Assembly (NCBI GenBank): GCA_038503035.1
Contig: JAVSML010001159.1
Coordinates: 124,001-188,000, forward strand
Length of the DNA stretch: 64,000 nucleotides
Source: Crocodylus rhombifer
Taxonomy: Eukaryota; Chordata; Crocodylia; Crocodylidae
Reading direction: 5' to 3'
Every line of letters begins with the position of its first letter. The first letter of the stretch is position 1. Both the position numbers and the translations under genes were made by a program. This document shows, piece by piece, positions 11,141 through 22,305 of this stretch. A model generated the notes under the pieces. It had not been told where the DNA came from, ran no database searches, and was given only the letters and a program-made list of their open reading frames with translations.

Positions 11141-14114
11141 ACATTATTTTACACTGAAAAATAAATAATTTAAAGTTTTAGATAGAATTAACAAAGAATT
11201 GGGTTAGAGGTATGCAAGTCGCATATATTATTGAAAATCCAATTAAATGGACTCTTGTCCTGATGCAGGAGGGGTATGTTTGTAAAATAGTATATGGCTT
11301 GCATAAACATTCCAATAGTTGCATTACTAAAATTGTAATCTCTTTTAGGGCAGAGATTTTGGGTGAGGTTCTTTGTTCCTTCTCTGAAACTAAGAATTTT
11401 CCTCCCAGGAAGTGATGAGGCCAACATGGCTCTATGGATCTTTTCCCCCTTGTGGTTCTCCACCGTTCAGGGGCCGGGGTGCACTGCCTGTATAAGTTAC
11501 GTTACACTGTCCCAGCTGCCTCTGAGCAGAGCTATGGTCCAGCCTCTGCAACTCTACTTCTTTCCACTTGAAATTTGCAAAGGGGGGGGAGTGTCTTCTC
11601 TCATTATGTAATGTGGTGGCTGTCATGGGGAGTCTGTGGCACATCTTGGCTGGCCAGTGAACTGGCCCATGGAACTGAATTGGAGCATGAAACGTAGTTA
11701 TAGTGGGTTTTTTTAATACAGAATGTTGGGTTTTCAGCCATGCATTTATAATATTTTCAACGAAAGACTGAAATTTTCCATGTGGTGGTGAAATTTTTCC
11801 AGAAAAGTTATAATATCCCTCATGGTAGCATTTAGACATTTATGAATTGTGTTGGTGCTTTTGAGCCCAATCCTGCAGTGCTCAGTCATAATACTTACAG
11901 TTGGGTACATTTTCACACTTGAATGACAATACTCCCTCTGGTATTCACAGGTTCAGGATCTTTCAGTTCAACTTTTGAGTGGTTATTGGCAAGTTTGCAA
12001 ATGTCTTTAGTGGATAGTTAAAATGAATAGTTAAAATAGGCAGATACTACTTCCTGTCTTTTACTATATTGATTCGTATTTTACTTGTGAAGGAGTTTCT
12101 ATTTAGCTCTTGTGTTTCTCATGTGTACTCATACATTCCTCCTGAGCTATGCTATGCTCAGAAAGCATTGTTCAAGGTTACATGAAACAACTTAGCCATC
12201 TAGCGTTCTTCTATCTTCTCTTGTGCTATATAGAATTGAATTTGGAAATTTCAGCAATTGGTTGTTATATTAAAATAATCAGTATTTTTCAAAAGGTGGA
12301 TTTAATGCCAAAAACTTGAAGCCGTAATAATTTAGAGGTAAAGTTTCAGAGCTGTTAATTATGAAATTAAATATTAAGTCAAAGATGCTGGCATTTTTAG
12401 CATTTATTTTTCTGATACACGTGGACATTTATATTGGAATTACTTAAACGAATGGAGAACTTTTGTTGGAGAACTAATATTTGGTTTATGGATATTTGTT
12501 TGTGGGCTATGCCAGCCAAGATGTACTTGAATTAATTTTGGCTGCTGTATCTTCTTGATATTTTTTTTCTTGGGATAAAAATCATTCTCATTTGAAAAAG
12601 GGAAAGCAGCCATGTTCTTAAGATATTATATGGACTAAAGCTGCTAGGGCAGCTGGCATATTTAAAAGTAATTGTGAAATACATCTACAAATTAATGTCA
12701 GTGATGCAAGATATTGTTGGAATTTAGAATTACTAACTTCTGAGGCACTAATTTGAATCCTACCCTGCTCAGTATCAGAAGTCATTGTCATATTAAGTGA
12801 CCTGTGTAATAAAATGGGTTTTCTTGCACCACTTCTTAACATCAGGCTGACGCCTGTATTCACATGGTCTGCAAAGAAGAAATAGATTCCTCCTGTCGTT
12901 ACAGTTGTCCCTCAAGGTCAGAAGTGGTGGAGCATATAGGCAGAAATAGCGAGGGGGAAAAAACAGTGCTGTCACTTCCTGTGCTCTGATTAAATGAAGA
13001 GTACTTCCATTTCCAGTACTATCATTCTGACAGCTTCTGCGAGCAGTACAAATACGGTAGACTCATCCACATAAGGAAGAAGAGTGTAGTTCCAAGGGAA
13101 TTCAAAAGACCTGTTTCTCCACAGTTTTGCTAGTATGTAAAAGCAGTTTGTGCAGTTAGAACAGAGGCAAATGATATCCTGGTTTAACTGGAATCTTTGT
13201 CTGCGTGATCCTATTTGTTATATAAATTCTAACAGATAGTAGATGTAAAAGTCAATAAATAATCCATCAAAGCGAAAAATGAAACAGAAGTCAAAATATT
13301 TTTTCAGAATACCACATCTGTCAGTTTGCTGCAGATAGCATTTTAAGCACTCTTACACTTAGAAGATATTAAACTCAGATTTTTTTTGTTGTGATGGTAG
13401 CACCTATGCTCTTCTGCTGCTTTTAAGTCTAGATCAGATTATAAAACCCCAATGTACCATTGCTTGTAGGTTTTATCACAGCAGTCAGTTTACTTAAGAT
13501 TTGAACTTTTAGCACTTTGTATTATATGTTGAGTAACTATGCCTATACCTATTTACTGACGCCATAAACTTTTGCCTCTTAAAACACTTTGAAATGTTTT
13601 GTTCCTACACTACCCATAAATACCTATGAAACACAGGCATCTTTTTTTGCATTCATGAGCATACATGCAGACAGCATGGGTATGAGTGTAACTGTTTAGT
13701 TGCATGTTAACATTCAAATGTTTTAAATGCTCTTAAGTCCACATGTTAAGGCATGAAAACACAAACTAAGTATCCTTTGAGCCTCTCAAAGTTACTCCTC
13801 TTCAATGCTCCCATCTCCATCCCTACCCCACATGGACTGGCTATCCTCCCAGACTCTTATGCCCTACACTGACAGCTGGGCAGCCTCTGGTGAATGGGGA
13901 GAAGTGAAAGGGGAGAGCAGGTGGGCTCCCACATGACTGAATGAAGCCTGTGCCAGCCCCACTGGGGCTTGCATACCCAGATGGAGCCCCACCACCCCTG
14001 CATGCCCAAATCAGGCCACACGATCCCTGGGCAGCTGTTGGAGGAGAGTGAGGATAGATGAGAGGGCAGCTGCAGGGCCCAGCAGAGGCAGTGTGGGTTT
14101 GCTCTGGGTGCATA

Positions 14115-14500
14115 GGTCAACATGGCCTGACCCAGGGCCTGGTTGGAGTAGTGTAGCTGGATCTAGGCATGCAGGGCAGCAGGGTCCAATCCAGGCAGGT
14201 GAGGGCTCTGTCAGGGCTTGCAGGGACAGCACAGGCTGACCTAAGCATGTGGGACCCGATCCAAGCAGGCAGAGGCAATGTGGGCCAATCCAGGCGTGTA
14301 GGACTCAGTCAAGCAGGGGCAGCACAGGCTTGATCAAGGCATGCAGAGGCAGCACAAGCCAAGTTGGGCATGTGGGGCCCCACTGGGCCTGATCTGGGCA
14401 AGTGGGACCGCATGGGTTCAGCGGGGCCTGATCTAGAGCACAAGCAGAGGTGGCACAGGCTCCATCTGGGTACACAGTGGCGGGCACATAGGGGGCAGTG
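14115..14500. repeat. Degenerate minisatellite
   Basis: Units of about 25-50 bp with motifs GGCATGCAGGGCAGCA, GCAGGGGCAGCACAGGCTTG and GGCATGTGGGGCCC recur roughly ten times in a GC-rich block inside an AT-rich intron. Adjacent GC-rich sequence from about 13860 may belong to the same repeat. Open frames across it come from repeated units, not from a gene. Confidence 0.55.
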
Positions 14501-16111
14501 CAGGGCTGAAGAGCCTATATTACTGCCAGCAAGTAAGGCAGGCATGGAGCTAACTTCTGAGCTCCTAGCCATGCCCCTGCTCACCAGCCCTCTGGCAGCA
14601 GGTCCCAGCTGTCTTAGAGGGTATTAACCTTTAATGTGGGACTGCTTACGGCACATGGTAACTTCAACATCAACTAACAATCCTTAGAGTTAGGTGCTAA
14701 TTGTAATGTGTAACTAAGCTAAGAGATGTGCTTTATTATTAGCTCCACCATTTATCTTGCCTTCCAATTTATTTCCTCTCGCAAATATACAGATTGGTTG
14801 ACCAAGTTCTTCAAATTCCTATAGCATCAGAAATATAAAATATTGCAAATTCTGTATAGAAAATGTTATGCACATTCAAGAAGGGGAGCCCTATGCAATT
14901 ATAGCAATAGAGAAAGCTTACATAATGTTAGGTTCTTCATTTGTGTACTTTTATTGCAAATTAGGCAGAGAGTATGTTGAGAACTGTGGTTGTTAGTACA
15001 GCCATGCATCTTTGTATAAAAAAATTAAAATCCCGCCGAAGAGACCTAACAAAAGCATGCTGATAACTTAAGCGATATAACCTTTTTGGAAGAAAATTCT
15101 TTGAATTTTTGTCCTTCTCTGAAAATGGTTTAAACACTAGCTCCCTTTTGTTTGTGGCCAGCATAATTCTGGACTCATGCTATGAGTTTTTATTTAATTA
15201 AATTCTGCCTGTGATGATAAGTAATGTTATTTTCCTTTGCCTGTTTTTTTTCAAATAAAGCATTTTCTGGCAGTTTATTTGTGGGAGGTGGGAGGGAAGA
15301 AAGGGAAAACAGCATGATTTGGTTATTGCATAACATGATTGATTAGTACAAGAACTAGATAAAATGTCCTCAGTAATGTAAACGGCGGTAGGAAAGAGGC
15401 AGCTAATGCTGCTTTGCAACCATTGCATGTAAACATCCACAGAAATAACATGTTGCACTCGGGTTTCTTTGTTTTTCTCTCATCCTCTTCATGAAGCAGA
15501 GGAGAGCTTTCCTGGTACTGTCTGGACACTTTCTGCATTAGGATGCAATGTGAAATTTCAAGTCATGATCAGGAGAGTTCAGATCACAAATGTAAGCAGT
15601 GTATAATTATCTTGAAAAAACCATGAAAGTAAAAGACAATTATAATATTACTAACAGTTCAACTGAAAGTGATTTCTTGCCAGTCCTTAAAAAAGTTCAG
15701 TCATTTTACTGTAATGCAATGTGCTTTACAACCTTGTTAACAATGGAGCTCAGTAACGAGGTTGAGGCATGAGGACAACACTTGTGATTTTTTGTTAAGA
15801 TGCGACTCAACTGGCAAGGCATCCAAACAGGCCAAACTGAGTAGATATTGATTGGTTGCTTAGTTTAATAAATTACTCCATCAACCAGTAAGCACCTGAA
15901 TCAGGTGAATATTTTAATTATCTGGAGGAAAGGATTATCTTGCAGAGCCTTGAACCCCTCCATATATTTCCCAGTGATTTTGGATCTGTGTTCTTCCTCC
16001 CAAAATGTGTCCCTGTCTTAAATCTGTTTGAACTGCCAGCAGTACTGATTTAAAGAGATGACCACATTACACCTGTCATCAGTTCCCTTATTACCAAAAT
16101 TTGTGGCAATC

Positions 16112-16432
16112 TAGGGGCATTTTTACACATGCTCTGGAATGGGGGGCAGGCACTTGAATTAGAGTGGCTCTCAAAAGCTACTGTAATTAAAGTACCTGCA
16201 ACATCTCATGTATTCATCATCCTGTGCTTAAATGTCAGCAGGGGCGCTTTAACGACAGCCCTTTTGACATGCTTTAGTTAAAGCACCCCACCGCCATTTT
16301 GAAGCATGGGGATGGCTGAGACTGCTGGGGGATGCTAATTAGCATGCTTCAGCAGACTCAGTTAATTGAGTCTGCTCCAATGCATAATTAGCATGCTTCA
16401 GAGCAGGTGTTGGACACATGTATAGGTGCCCT
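16112..16432. mobile_element. MITE-like element with terminal inverted repeats
   Basis: The left end CTAGGGGCATTTTTACACAT and the reverse complement of the right end CTAGGGCACCTATACATGTG form an imperfect inverted repeat. Subterminal copies of GCTAATTAGCATGCTTCAG-like sequence occur near the right end (about 16335-16400). No coding frame is present. Confidence 0.5.
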
Positions 16433-17841
16433 AGGAGTCTAGCAAATATGTACCTTAAAACCACAGACAGGTTCATGCAATTGTAGGTTCTTGATTAAAC
16501 AGCAGAACTAAGTATTACTGTCTGGCACAGCTTCTGAGTACATTGATATTAGGATTATCCGTGTTCACGCAATAATCGGTTTCTCCTGTAAATAACACAA
16601 AAGAAGCAGAGGCTTGGAAATGGGAAATGAGAGATTTAATTCAAGCACAATTTTTCACTTGGTGTCCTGGAAAAGTATCTTATTTTATTCTGCTCCTTTA
16701 CTGATGCAGCTTGTTTAGACAAGAGGAGCACTCAGCCAGGTGGAATGCTAGCAAATGAAACCCAAAAACATGCCAAAGTTGATCAGTAGTACCAAGCTCA
16801 AACTAAAAAGCTTGGTAAAGATAGGCAGAAGATTTTCTAGGGGTTATGAGCCTAGGCTTAGACTTACATCTGATGAATATGGAACAAGGTGATTCTTAAC
16901 AATTTGAGCACCTTCATATGAACTTTTATGTTCAAATTTTAAATCCAAATTGAAATCTGCCTATTTTGACCTGAAATTGAATTATCACACTCTTGTAGAA
17001 TTGCGGTTATTCCATAGTGAATGCATGTGCAGAAGATAAATGTGGGTTAATTTTTTTAGCAGAAAATTCATTGCATTTAAGTCTATTTCAGAATTTTGTT
17101 TTCATTACATAATAAACATGGGCTGCTTTTACCATTTTTGTGCTTTGCCTCAGTTGCTGTTAATGACTACTAACTACTACAGTAATAAATCTTTCTACGT
17201 CACAGCTAGGCGCTAATGCAGATGTTAGCAGACAGTTTTCCACTTTGGTCTGTTCTAGAATTAGATTAGCCAATAAGTGCGGTGATTAAATTGATTTGAC
17301 TGTAGGATGTACGTGATCTAGACACTGCTCACATCTTCCAAGAGGTCACCTCTTGAAGCAGGTGGGAAAAGTGAACGTGTGTTCTTGAGGAAGCAATTCG
17401 TCATGAACATTAGTACAAACTGGACGTCTCCAGGACATGTTCAGTTTAAAAATAGTTTGGTCTTGAATATGTTTAATTACATATTCCACTAGTTTGGGTT
17501 GGATTCAGAACTTATTTAGAGGTAGTTAATTAAATTAGGCATGCTGAGATAGTTGTGGAAATAGTAAGATTTAGAGTGTTTCTGATCTTGAGGAAAATCA
17601 TGTACTTAAAACCATAATGTTGTTATAAACAGAATGAACATGTATTGTGTAATGTCAGAATTCTTTAAATGTGTAATAACATTTAGTATGTTTGCCTCTT
17701 TTATCAATATTATATACATCCAGTGTGGATATAGCGTTTTATAATATATGTACATAAAGCAGATGTAAGTCTTTCTGATAAGCTTAAGTAAATGTTCAAT
17801 ATTTGACTTTTCTCCCTCACCACCACCATTATTATTCTCAG

Positions 17842-17957
17842 CTGGAAAAGAAGCAGACAACTCCTCCATTTCAGCCTCAGATCACAGACGATTATGGGTT
17901 GGATAACTTTGATACACAGTTCACCAGCGAACCTGTGCAGCTAACCCCAGATGATGA
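17842..17957 (+). CDS. PRKCZ: PRKCZ penultimate coding exon (C-terminal tail, turn motif)
   Basis: This 116-bp exon encodes 38 residues plus two bases, starting [20 protein letters not shown] and ending EPVQLTPDD. It matches the C-terminal extension of protein kinase C zeta, which wraps the kinase N-lobe. PKC zeta is an atypical, calcium- and diacylglycerol-independent serine/threonine kinase acting in PAR3/PAR6 polarity complexes and NF-kB signalling. The LTPDD segment holds the turn-motif threonine (TP; human T560). The splice acceptor is ATTCTCAG at 17834-17841 and the donor is GTATGT at 17958. The phase-2 end joins exactly to the exon at 21810. [18 protein letters not shown] favours PRKCZ over the paralogue PRKCI, whose equivalent region differs (GEFGLDNFDSQF). 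The exon was identified by remembered protein similarity. Confidence 0.96.
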
Positions 17958-18219
17958 GTATGTTTTTTTTTACAATTAAACAAATACATATTGAGAAATG
18001 TATATGAATTATGAAACTATTGCAACATTACTGCAAAGGGAACGTAGATATCTTGCAATGGAACAAAAGTTGGTACAGTATCAGATTTTAAAAAATGGAA
18101 AGTTAAGGTTCTCCTAGTGACTGTTACATATCCAAATTATACACAGATTATGTTTACAGTCTAATAAATAACCAAAAGGATTACTTTTTAGCATATGCTT
18201 GGCAATGTGCAGATAAGAG

Positions 18220-18554
18220 CCAGGGTCAGCATGGCCCACATGCCAAAGCATGACATGTGAAGCCATATTGCTCGGCACACCATAGCCGGCCCTGGCTCTC
18301 AGCAGGCCCCTGATGCCCACCATGGAGCCCAGGCTGCTCACAGCAGGTGGCAGAGAGGCTGCAAGCAGCTGCGTTGAGGTCCAGAGCCCCAGCCTGGCTC
18401 ATTGCAGGCAGAGGCTGCACGTGATGTCTCAGGGAGCAGGCAAGGGGCTGGTTCTTTGCTGCCACAAGTATTGGGGCCCTCATCACTCTTCCACCATTTG
18501 CCCCTGGCATGCCACTATCTTCCAAATCAAGATTGTGGGGGTTGCTGACCCCTG
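18220..18554. mobile_element. hAT-like element with exact 8-bp target duplication
   Basis: GATAAGAG flanks the element at 18212-18219 and 18555-18562. The ends CAGGGTCAGCA and, as reverse complement of the right end, CAGGGGTCAGCA form a short inverted repeat. The interior is GC-rich without a transposase. It sits inside the last PRKCZ intron. Confidence 0.75.
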
Positions 18555-19353
18555 GATAAGAGCGTATCCAAGTTGCTTATATGTAAGTATATAGACACAA
18601 CAGTTGAGTCATAAATGTATCAGGTACCAGCGTGAGCTTGAAATGTCAGAGGAATCTTGCAAAAAGGTGGTAAAGATTTTCGTAAAAAGTACCAGTGGTA
18701 TCTGAGAGAAGATTTTAAGGTTGTGTGGCAGATAATAACAATAGTATGCAAGAGAAAAAGGAAACTGTTCCAAGTATGATAATTAGGAGGGAAGAGTTGG
18801 AAATACTGGCAAGCATTGTAAACAGTTTTGTAGTCTGGGCCTTCAAGGTCAAGATCAGAAATTTGAACATAATATAAGAATATAGCTGGAAGCTAAAATA
18901 GATAATAAGGAGAAATTTCATTGGGGCAACTAGTTTTTTTCGTCTGTAAAGTGTCTAGCATATGAGTGTCTCATGTCTAGCACTGAATAAATAATAAGCA
19001 TTGAAGGGAAGATATTGCTATCTTATTACTTGTGACAAATTGCAGAAACTTACCATCTTTGCTAGCCAGCACAGCACAATGTATTTTTGATAGGGAGTGA
19101 GGATAGATTTTCTCCCAGTATTTTTCTGTAAGGGTCCACTCCCTTTGTTCTGTACAACATCCAATTGCTAAGCAGTGAAAAGTTGAATGTACCCATCCTT
19201 TTTCCCTTTGCAGCTTATCTTTTAAAGCTGCTTGCTTTCACGTATGGCACTAAAGTTACATGGCTGTTTTCAATTACATGGCTGTTTTTGAATTACAGAA
19301 TGCCTCTGCTGCCTGATGAAGTGCTACAACAGAGCCTGTGTTATGTACTCAGT

Positions 19354-19731
19354 GGGCGCGTCCAGATAAGTGTGCATGTGCGTGTCCCTGGGGACAAGTA
19401 GCTCCTGCTACTTGTCCCCAAAGAATGCCCACATGTGCGCTGGCACACAGCAAGTTACTGCAGGTGGTGTAGGAAAGGTTGAGGCCAACACCTGGGCTGG
19501 CCCCAGCAGCCTGTCCTGGGGCACCAGTGGCAGTGATCTGGGCACGCGGAGCCTGGCCAACAGCTGGAACATGGCTCCAGCCTTTTTGGCATGGGTTTTT
19601 TTGGCACTGAGATCTCCTGGTGTCAAAAAAACCTGCTGCACTGCTAAATTAGTTCAGCAAACACCTGCATGCATAGCACGTGCAGTCTGCGGTGCCACAA
19701 ACCGAACATGCACACTCATCTGGATGTGCCC
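19354..19731. mobile_element. DNA transposon-like element, same family as 10084-10722
   Basis: The left end GGGCGCGTCCAGATAAGTGT and the reverse complement of the right end GGGCACATCCAGATGAGTGT agree at 17 of 20 positions by hand count. A perfect 13-bp hairpin lies inside at 19389-19420. No coding frame and no clear target duplication were seen. Confidence 0.6.
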
Positions 19732-20657
19732 GGTGGGTCTGTTTATATACTGACATTTTATAAGCATTGCTTCTGAATTTCTGTACCATGTGGGGTTGAG
19801 GAGAGGCCTATCTAAAAACAAGAAGCAAGACTTCAACTACTTAAAATCAGCACTGACACAGAAATAAAACAACTATCAAAGACTTTGGTCATCGTTCAGG
19901 TCAAAGGCTTAGAACTTTGAAACTAGCTCAGTTAAAGAAGGATTTTCTAAGATGAATTTTGCTCTGAGATGGAAGGTGAGCAAGCTTTGACTGTACCTGC
20001 TTATATACCCATCCTTTTCAGGACTGGGTTTTTTGGTTTGTTTTCCCTTATTAAAATGTCCATATTATGCTGCATGCGTTTTCTAACCAGTTGCAGCCTG
20101 TAATATTGCTTGTGAGCCTGGTCATTTGTGGAAGCCTAATTTAGATAAATGCACTTTTAAATTCCTCTTTACAATATCAACTGAAACTTTAGTATTTCTA
20201 ATTCAAAAGGGTGCTTAAGAAACATTCACATACTTAAAGTTAAGACTGGGCTGAACAGTCCTCCTGAATATGGGACCACAATAAGTATGCTTATTATTCC
20301 CAGAATTTTGTATGGAGGTCCTGGCTGATGTCTGCCTCATTCTCAAATCCCTCTCAGTCTCTACCCACGCTAAGCTTACTCTCAGATCCCAGTTAATGTT
20401 CTTCTGCTGGCTGTTTGTTCTCTTTTGCTGCTTCCTTACATAAGATGAGTTTCTGGCATGGAAAGGCAGGGTCAGTCAGGCCTCGTTGGATTCTCTTGTT
20501 CCCCAGCTGGGGGCCCACAAGTCCCATAGGTGATCTCCACCTGGAGGTTAGCTTGTTTCCTGTGAAATTAGAACTGTTCTGTAACGGCAGTCAGAGGAGG
20601 TTTGTGTAGAATGTATCTGGTTACCAGCTTGATCAGAAACAATACTGTGAATTAGGG

Positions 20658-21110
20658 CTGTCAAACAATTAAAAAAATTCATTGCGATTAGTTGTGCAAT
20701 TAAAAAAATTAGTCTCAGTGAATTTCTATTTTAATCACACAGCTAAAAACTCAAAATTATGCACAGAAAAAAAACCAAAATTATGCGAGTACCTTGTATG
20801 GTTGGGGGGTGGGGGATTTGTGAAGGTGTTGGGGGCTGTGGGTGAAATACAAATATTCCCCCCCTCCACACACTTACTGGCAAGACACTGCTCTACATGC
20901 CGCCAGGCTGCATTCCTGGCCACATGCATGCTGTGGCTGCTAATGTGTGTCTGTGTCTGTGCCCCCTTCCTACTTTCCTGCTGCAGCTGCCGGGAGCCGA
21001 CGCCTGGGCTGCCCTGTGGTCCTCTGGACTGCCCTGCTGGGCAGCCCAGCTGTGGGCTCCAAAACCATGTGCACGATTAACACATGAAAAAAAAATTAAT
21101 GCAATTAAGT
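20658..21110. mobile_element. hAT-like element (CTGTCAAACAATTA end)
   Basis: The octamer AATTAGGG lies on both sides (20650-20657 and 21111-21118), consistent with a hAT 8-bp target duplication. The left end carries CTGTCAAACAATTAAAAAAA and a GCGATTAGTTGTGCAATTAA segment. The right end carries GATTAACACATG and ATTAATGCAATTAAG, related in inverted orientation. An alternative reading is that TAGGG belongs to the element and the right end is truncated. Confidence 0.55.
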
Positions 21111-21809
21111 AATTAGGGCATGCAGGGTACATGCAAATCATAGGGGTATTGCTTGCCAAGAAATTCTGAGTTTGAGTGCACAAGGTCCATACAGACTTAG
21201 TATGGACTGTGCATATGGATCTCTTGAAGAACTCCTGTCACCACAAGGCAAGAAACTTACTTTTCCCTTGCATCATTTCCTAAATCTTTCCATGGCTCCC
21301 CTTTGCATCCCCTTTTTTTTCCCTTTTAGCTTTAAGGAACTCTTTTGTAGCCTGTATTTCCTCATTTTATTTCACATCCTGCTACTAACCAGTGCTAGTG
21401 ATACCAGCCTCCAGGCCTCTTGATTTTCTTCTCTGCGTACAAGGTTATTTATTACTATCCCAGTTCTCCAAAATTCCAGCCTTCTGGTTGTTAATCCCAT
21501 TTGATGCCCATGAGTCATTACACAACTACATGGATGGGCAGGTAAAATACCCTCTCTTACATCATCTCACTGTCTCAGTAATTTGGGAGTTAAAGTTTGG
21601 TTAAAAATATTTATGTATTAAAAGTTGCTGTTTACTTAGTCTAATTTTATCCTTATTACTACTTCCATACTACTAATATTAGCATTTATACAGTACTTGC
21701 ACATTCTGAAGAGCCATAAACAGAGGTATTTATTAAACAAAAGGTGCAGCAACACAAAGGGAAAGATCCAGGTGGTGAGACTAAAAAAAAAATTCTCTTT
21801 ATTTTTCAG

Positions 21810-21897
21810 AGATGTAATAAAAAGAATAGACCAATCAGAATTTGAAGGATTTGAATACATTAATCCATTGTTGCTGTCAACAGAGGAAACAGTATGA
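21810..21897 (+). CDS. PRKCZ: PRKCZ terminal coding exon (hydrophobic motif and stop)
   Basis: One base completes the split GA|A codon, then 28 residues and a TGA stop at 21895-21897 follow. The residues include [20 protein letters not shown] and end STEETV; human PKC zeta ends STEESV. FEGFEY is the hydrophobic motif, in which atypical PKCs carry glutamate in place of the phosphorylated serine or threonine of other AGC kinases; that glutamate is present. The acceptor is TTTTTCAG at 21802-21809. Together with 17842-17957 this gives 67 C-terminal residues with no frame disruption, so the gene looks functional at this end. Confidence 0.96.
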
Positions 21898-22305
21898 AGG
21901 AATGACATCTTCATTGTGGACAAATGTGAATGACCTTTACATTTATCCTTAACTACAGTATATGCATGCAAGGCTGGGGAACTGTAAGGTTTTGGATGGA
22001 GACCAATGATAAAAAATATTGCTGCTGAAAATCAAAGAACAGAAAATGATTTTGATGGGTGTCTTCCTCTACATGTTGGTTTTTAAAAGTATTAGGCACT
22101 GAAACAACTGGCTTCATTAACGAAGGTATTTGCATTTTGTGCCTGCTTCACGAAGGATCAAAACGTTCATTGCATCCTTGGGAAAAAGAGATTCTAAACA
22201 GCTTTGAAGTCTGCACACTTTCTATGAACATTTGATGCAATGAGCTACCAATGGAAAAATATTAGAGTGTAACATCCTGAAGAATAAAATATATTACAGT
22301 GGTGT
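21898..22305 (+). other. PRKCZ: PRKCZ 3' untranslated region (minimum extent)
   Basis: The sequence after the stop is AT-rich and non-coding. The first canonical signal AATAAA is at 22283-22288, placing a cleavage site about 15-25 bases later. Further AATAAA-like signals downstream (for example near 22917) could give longer forms. The extent is inferred from the signal only. Confidence 0.6.
22283..22288 (+). terminator. PRKCZ: PRKCZ polyadenylation signal AATAAA
   Basis: A canonical hexamer lies 386 bases after the stop codon on the coding strand, followed by a GT-rich stretch (ACAGTGGTGTTG). Use is inferred. Confidence 0.6.

Larger units (their letters stand above)
1..17841 (+). other. PRKCZ: PRKCZ intron (upstream of penultimate coding exon)
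   Basis: No exon of the kinase was recognised here. The exon that should precede 17842 would encode the end of the kinase domain (human residues around the RSIDWDL motif), and I could not find it on the + strand, so it probably lies left of the window. The stretch is AT-rich and holds the repeats listed separately: hAT-like elements at 84-1003 and 6070-7550, TA-flanked elements at 1939-2311 and 5623-5872, a CR1 copy at 6700-7442, an unclassified repeat at 8460-9020, terminal-inverted-repeat elements at about 3965-4210, 10084-10722 and 16112-16432, and a degenerate minisatellite at about 14115-14500. I see nothing distinctive in about 2320-3960, 4220-5600, 9060-10080, 11150-13900 or 14640-15650. 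That this is one continuous intron is inference. Confidence 0.7.
17958..21809 (+). other. PRKCZ: PRKCZ last intron
   Basis: The intron has GT at its start and TTTTTCAG at its end, is 3,852 bp long, and is in phase with both flanking exons. It carries a hAT-like element at 18220-18554, an inverted-repeat element at 19354-19731 and a third element at 20658-21110. The remainder is AT-rich and shows nothing I can name. Confidence 0.9.

Noticed and set aside
13841..14627. Frames of 60-91 codons on both strands
   Set aside because: They come from the GC-rich block and degenerate minisatellite around 13860-14500; no family resemblance.
1..17841. Earlier PRKCZ exons
   Set aside because: I looked for the sequence that should encode the end of the kinase domain before LEKKQ (RLGCRP, SIDWDL) and did not find it, so none is annotated.
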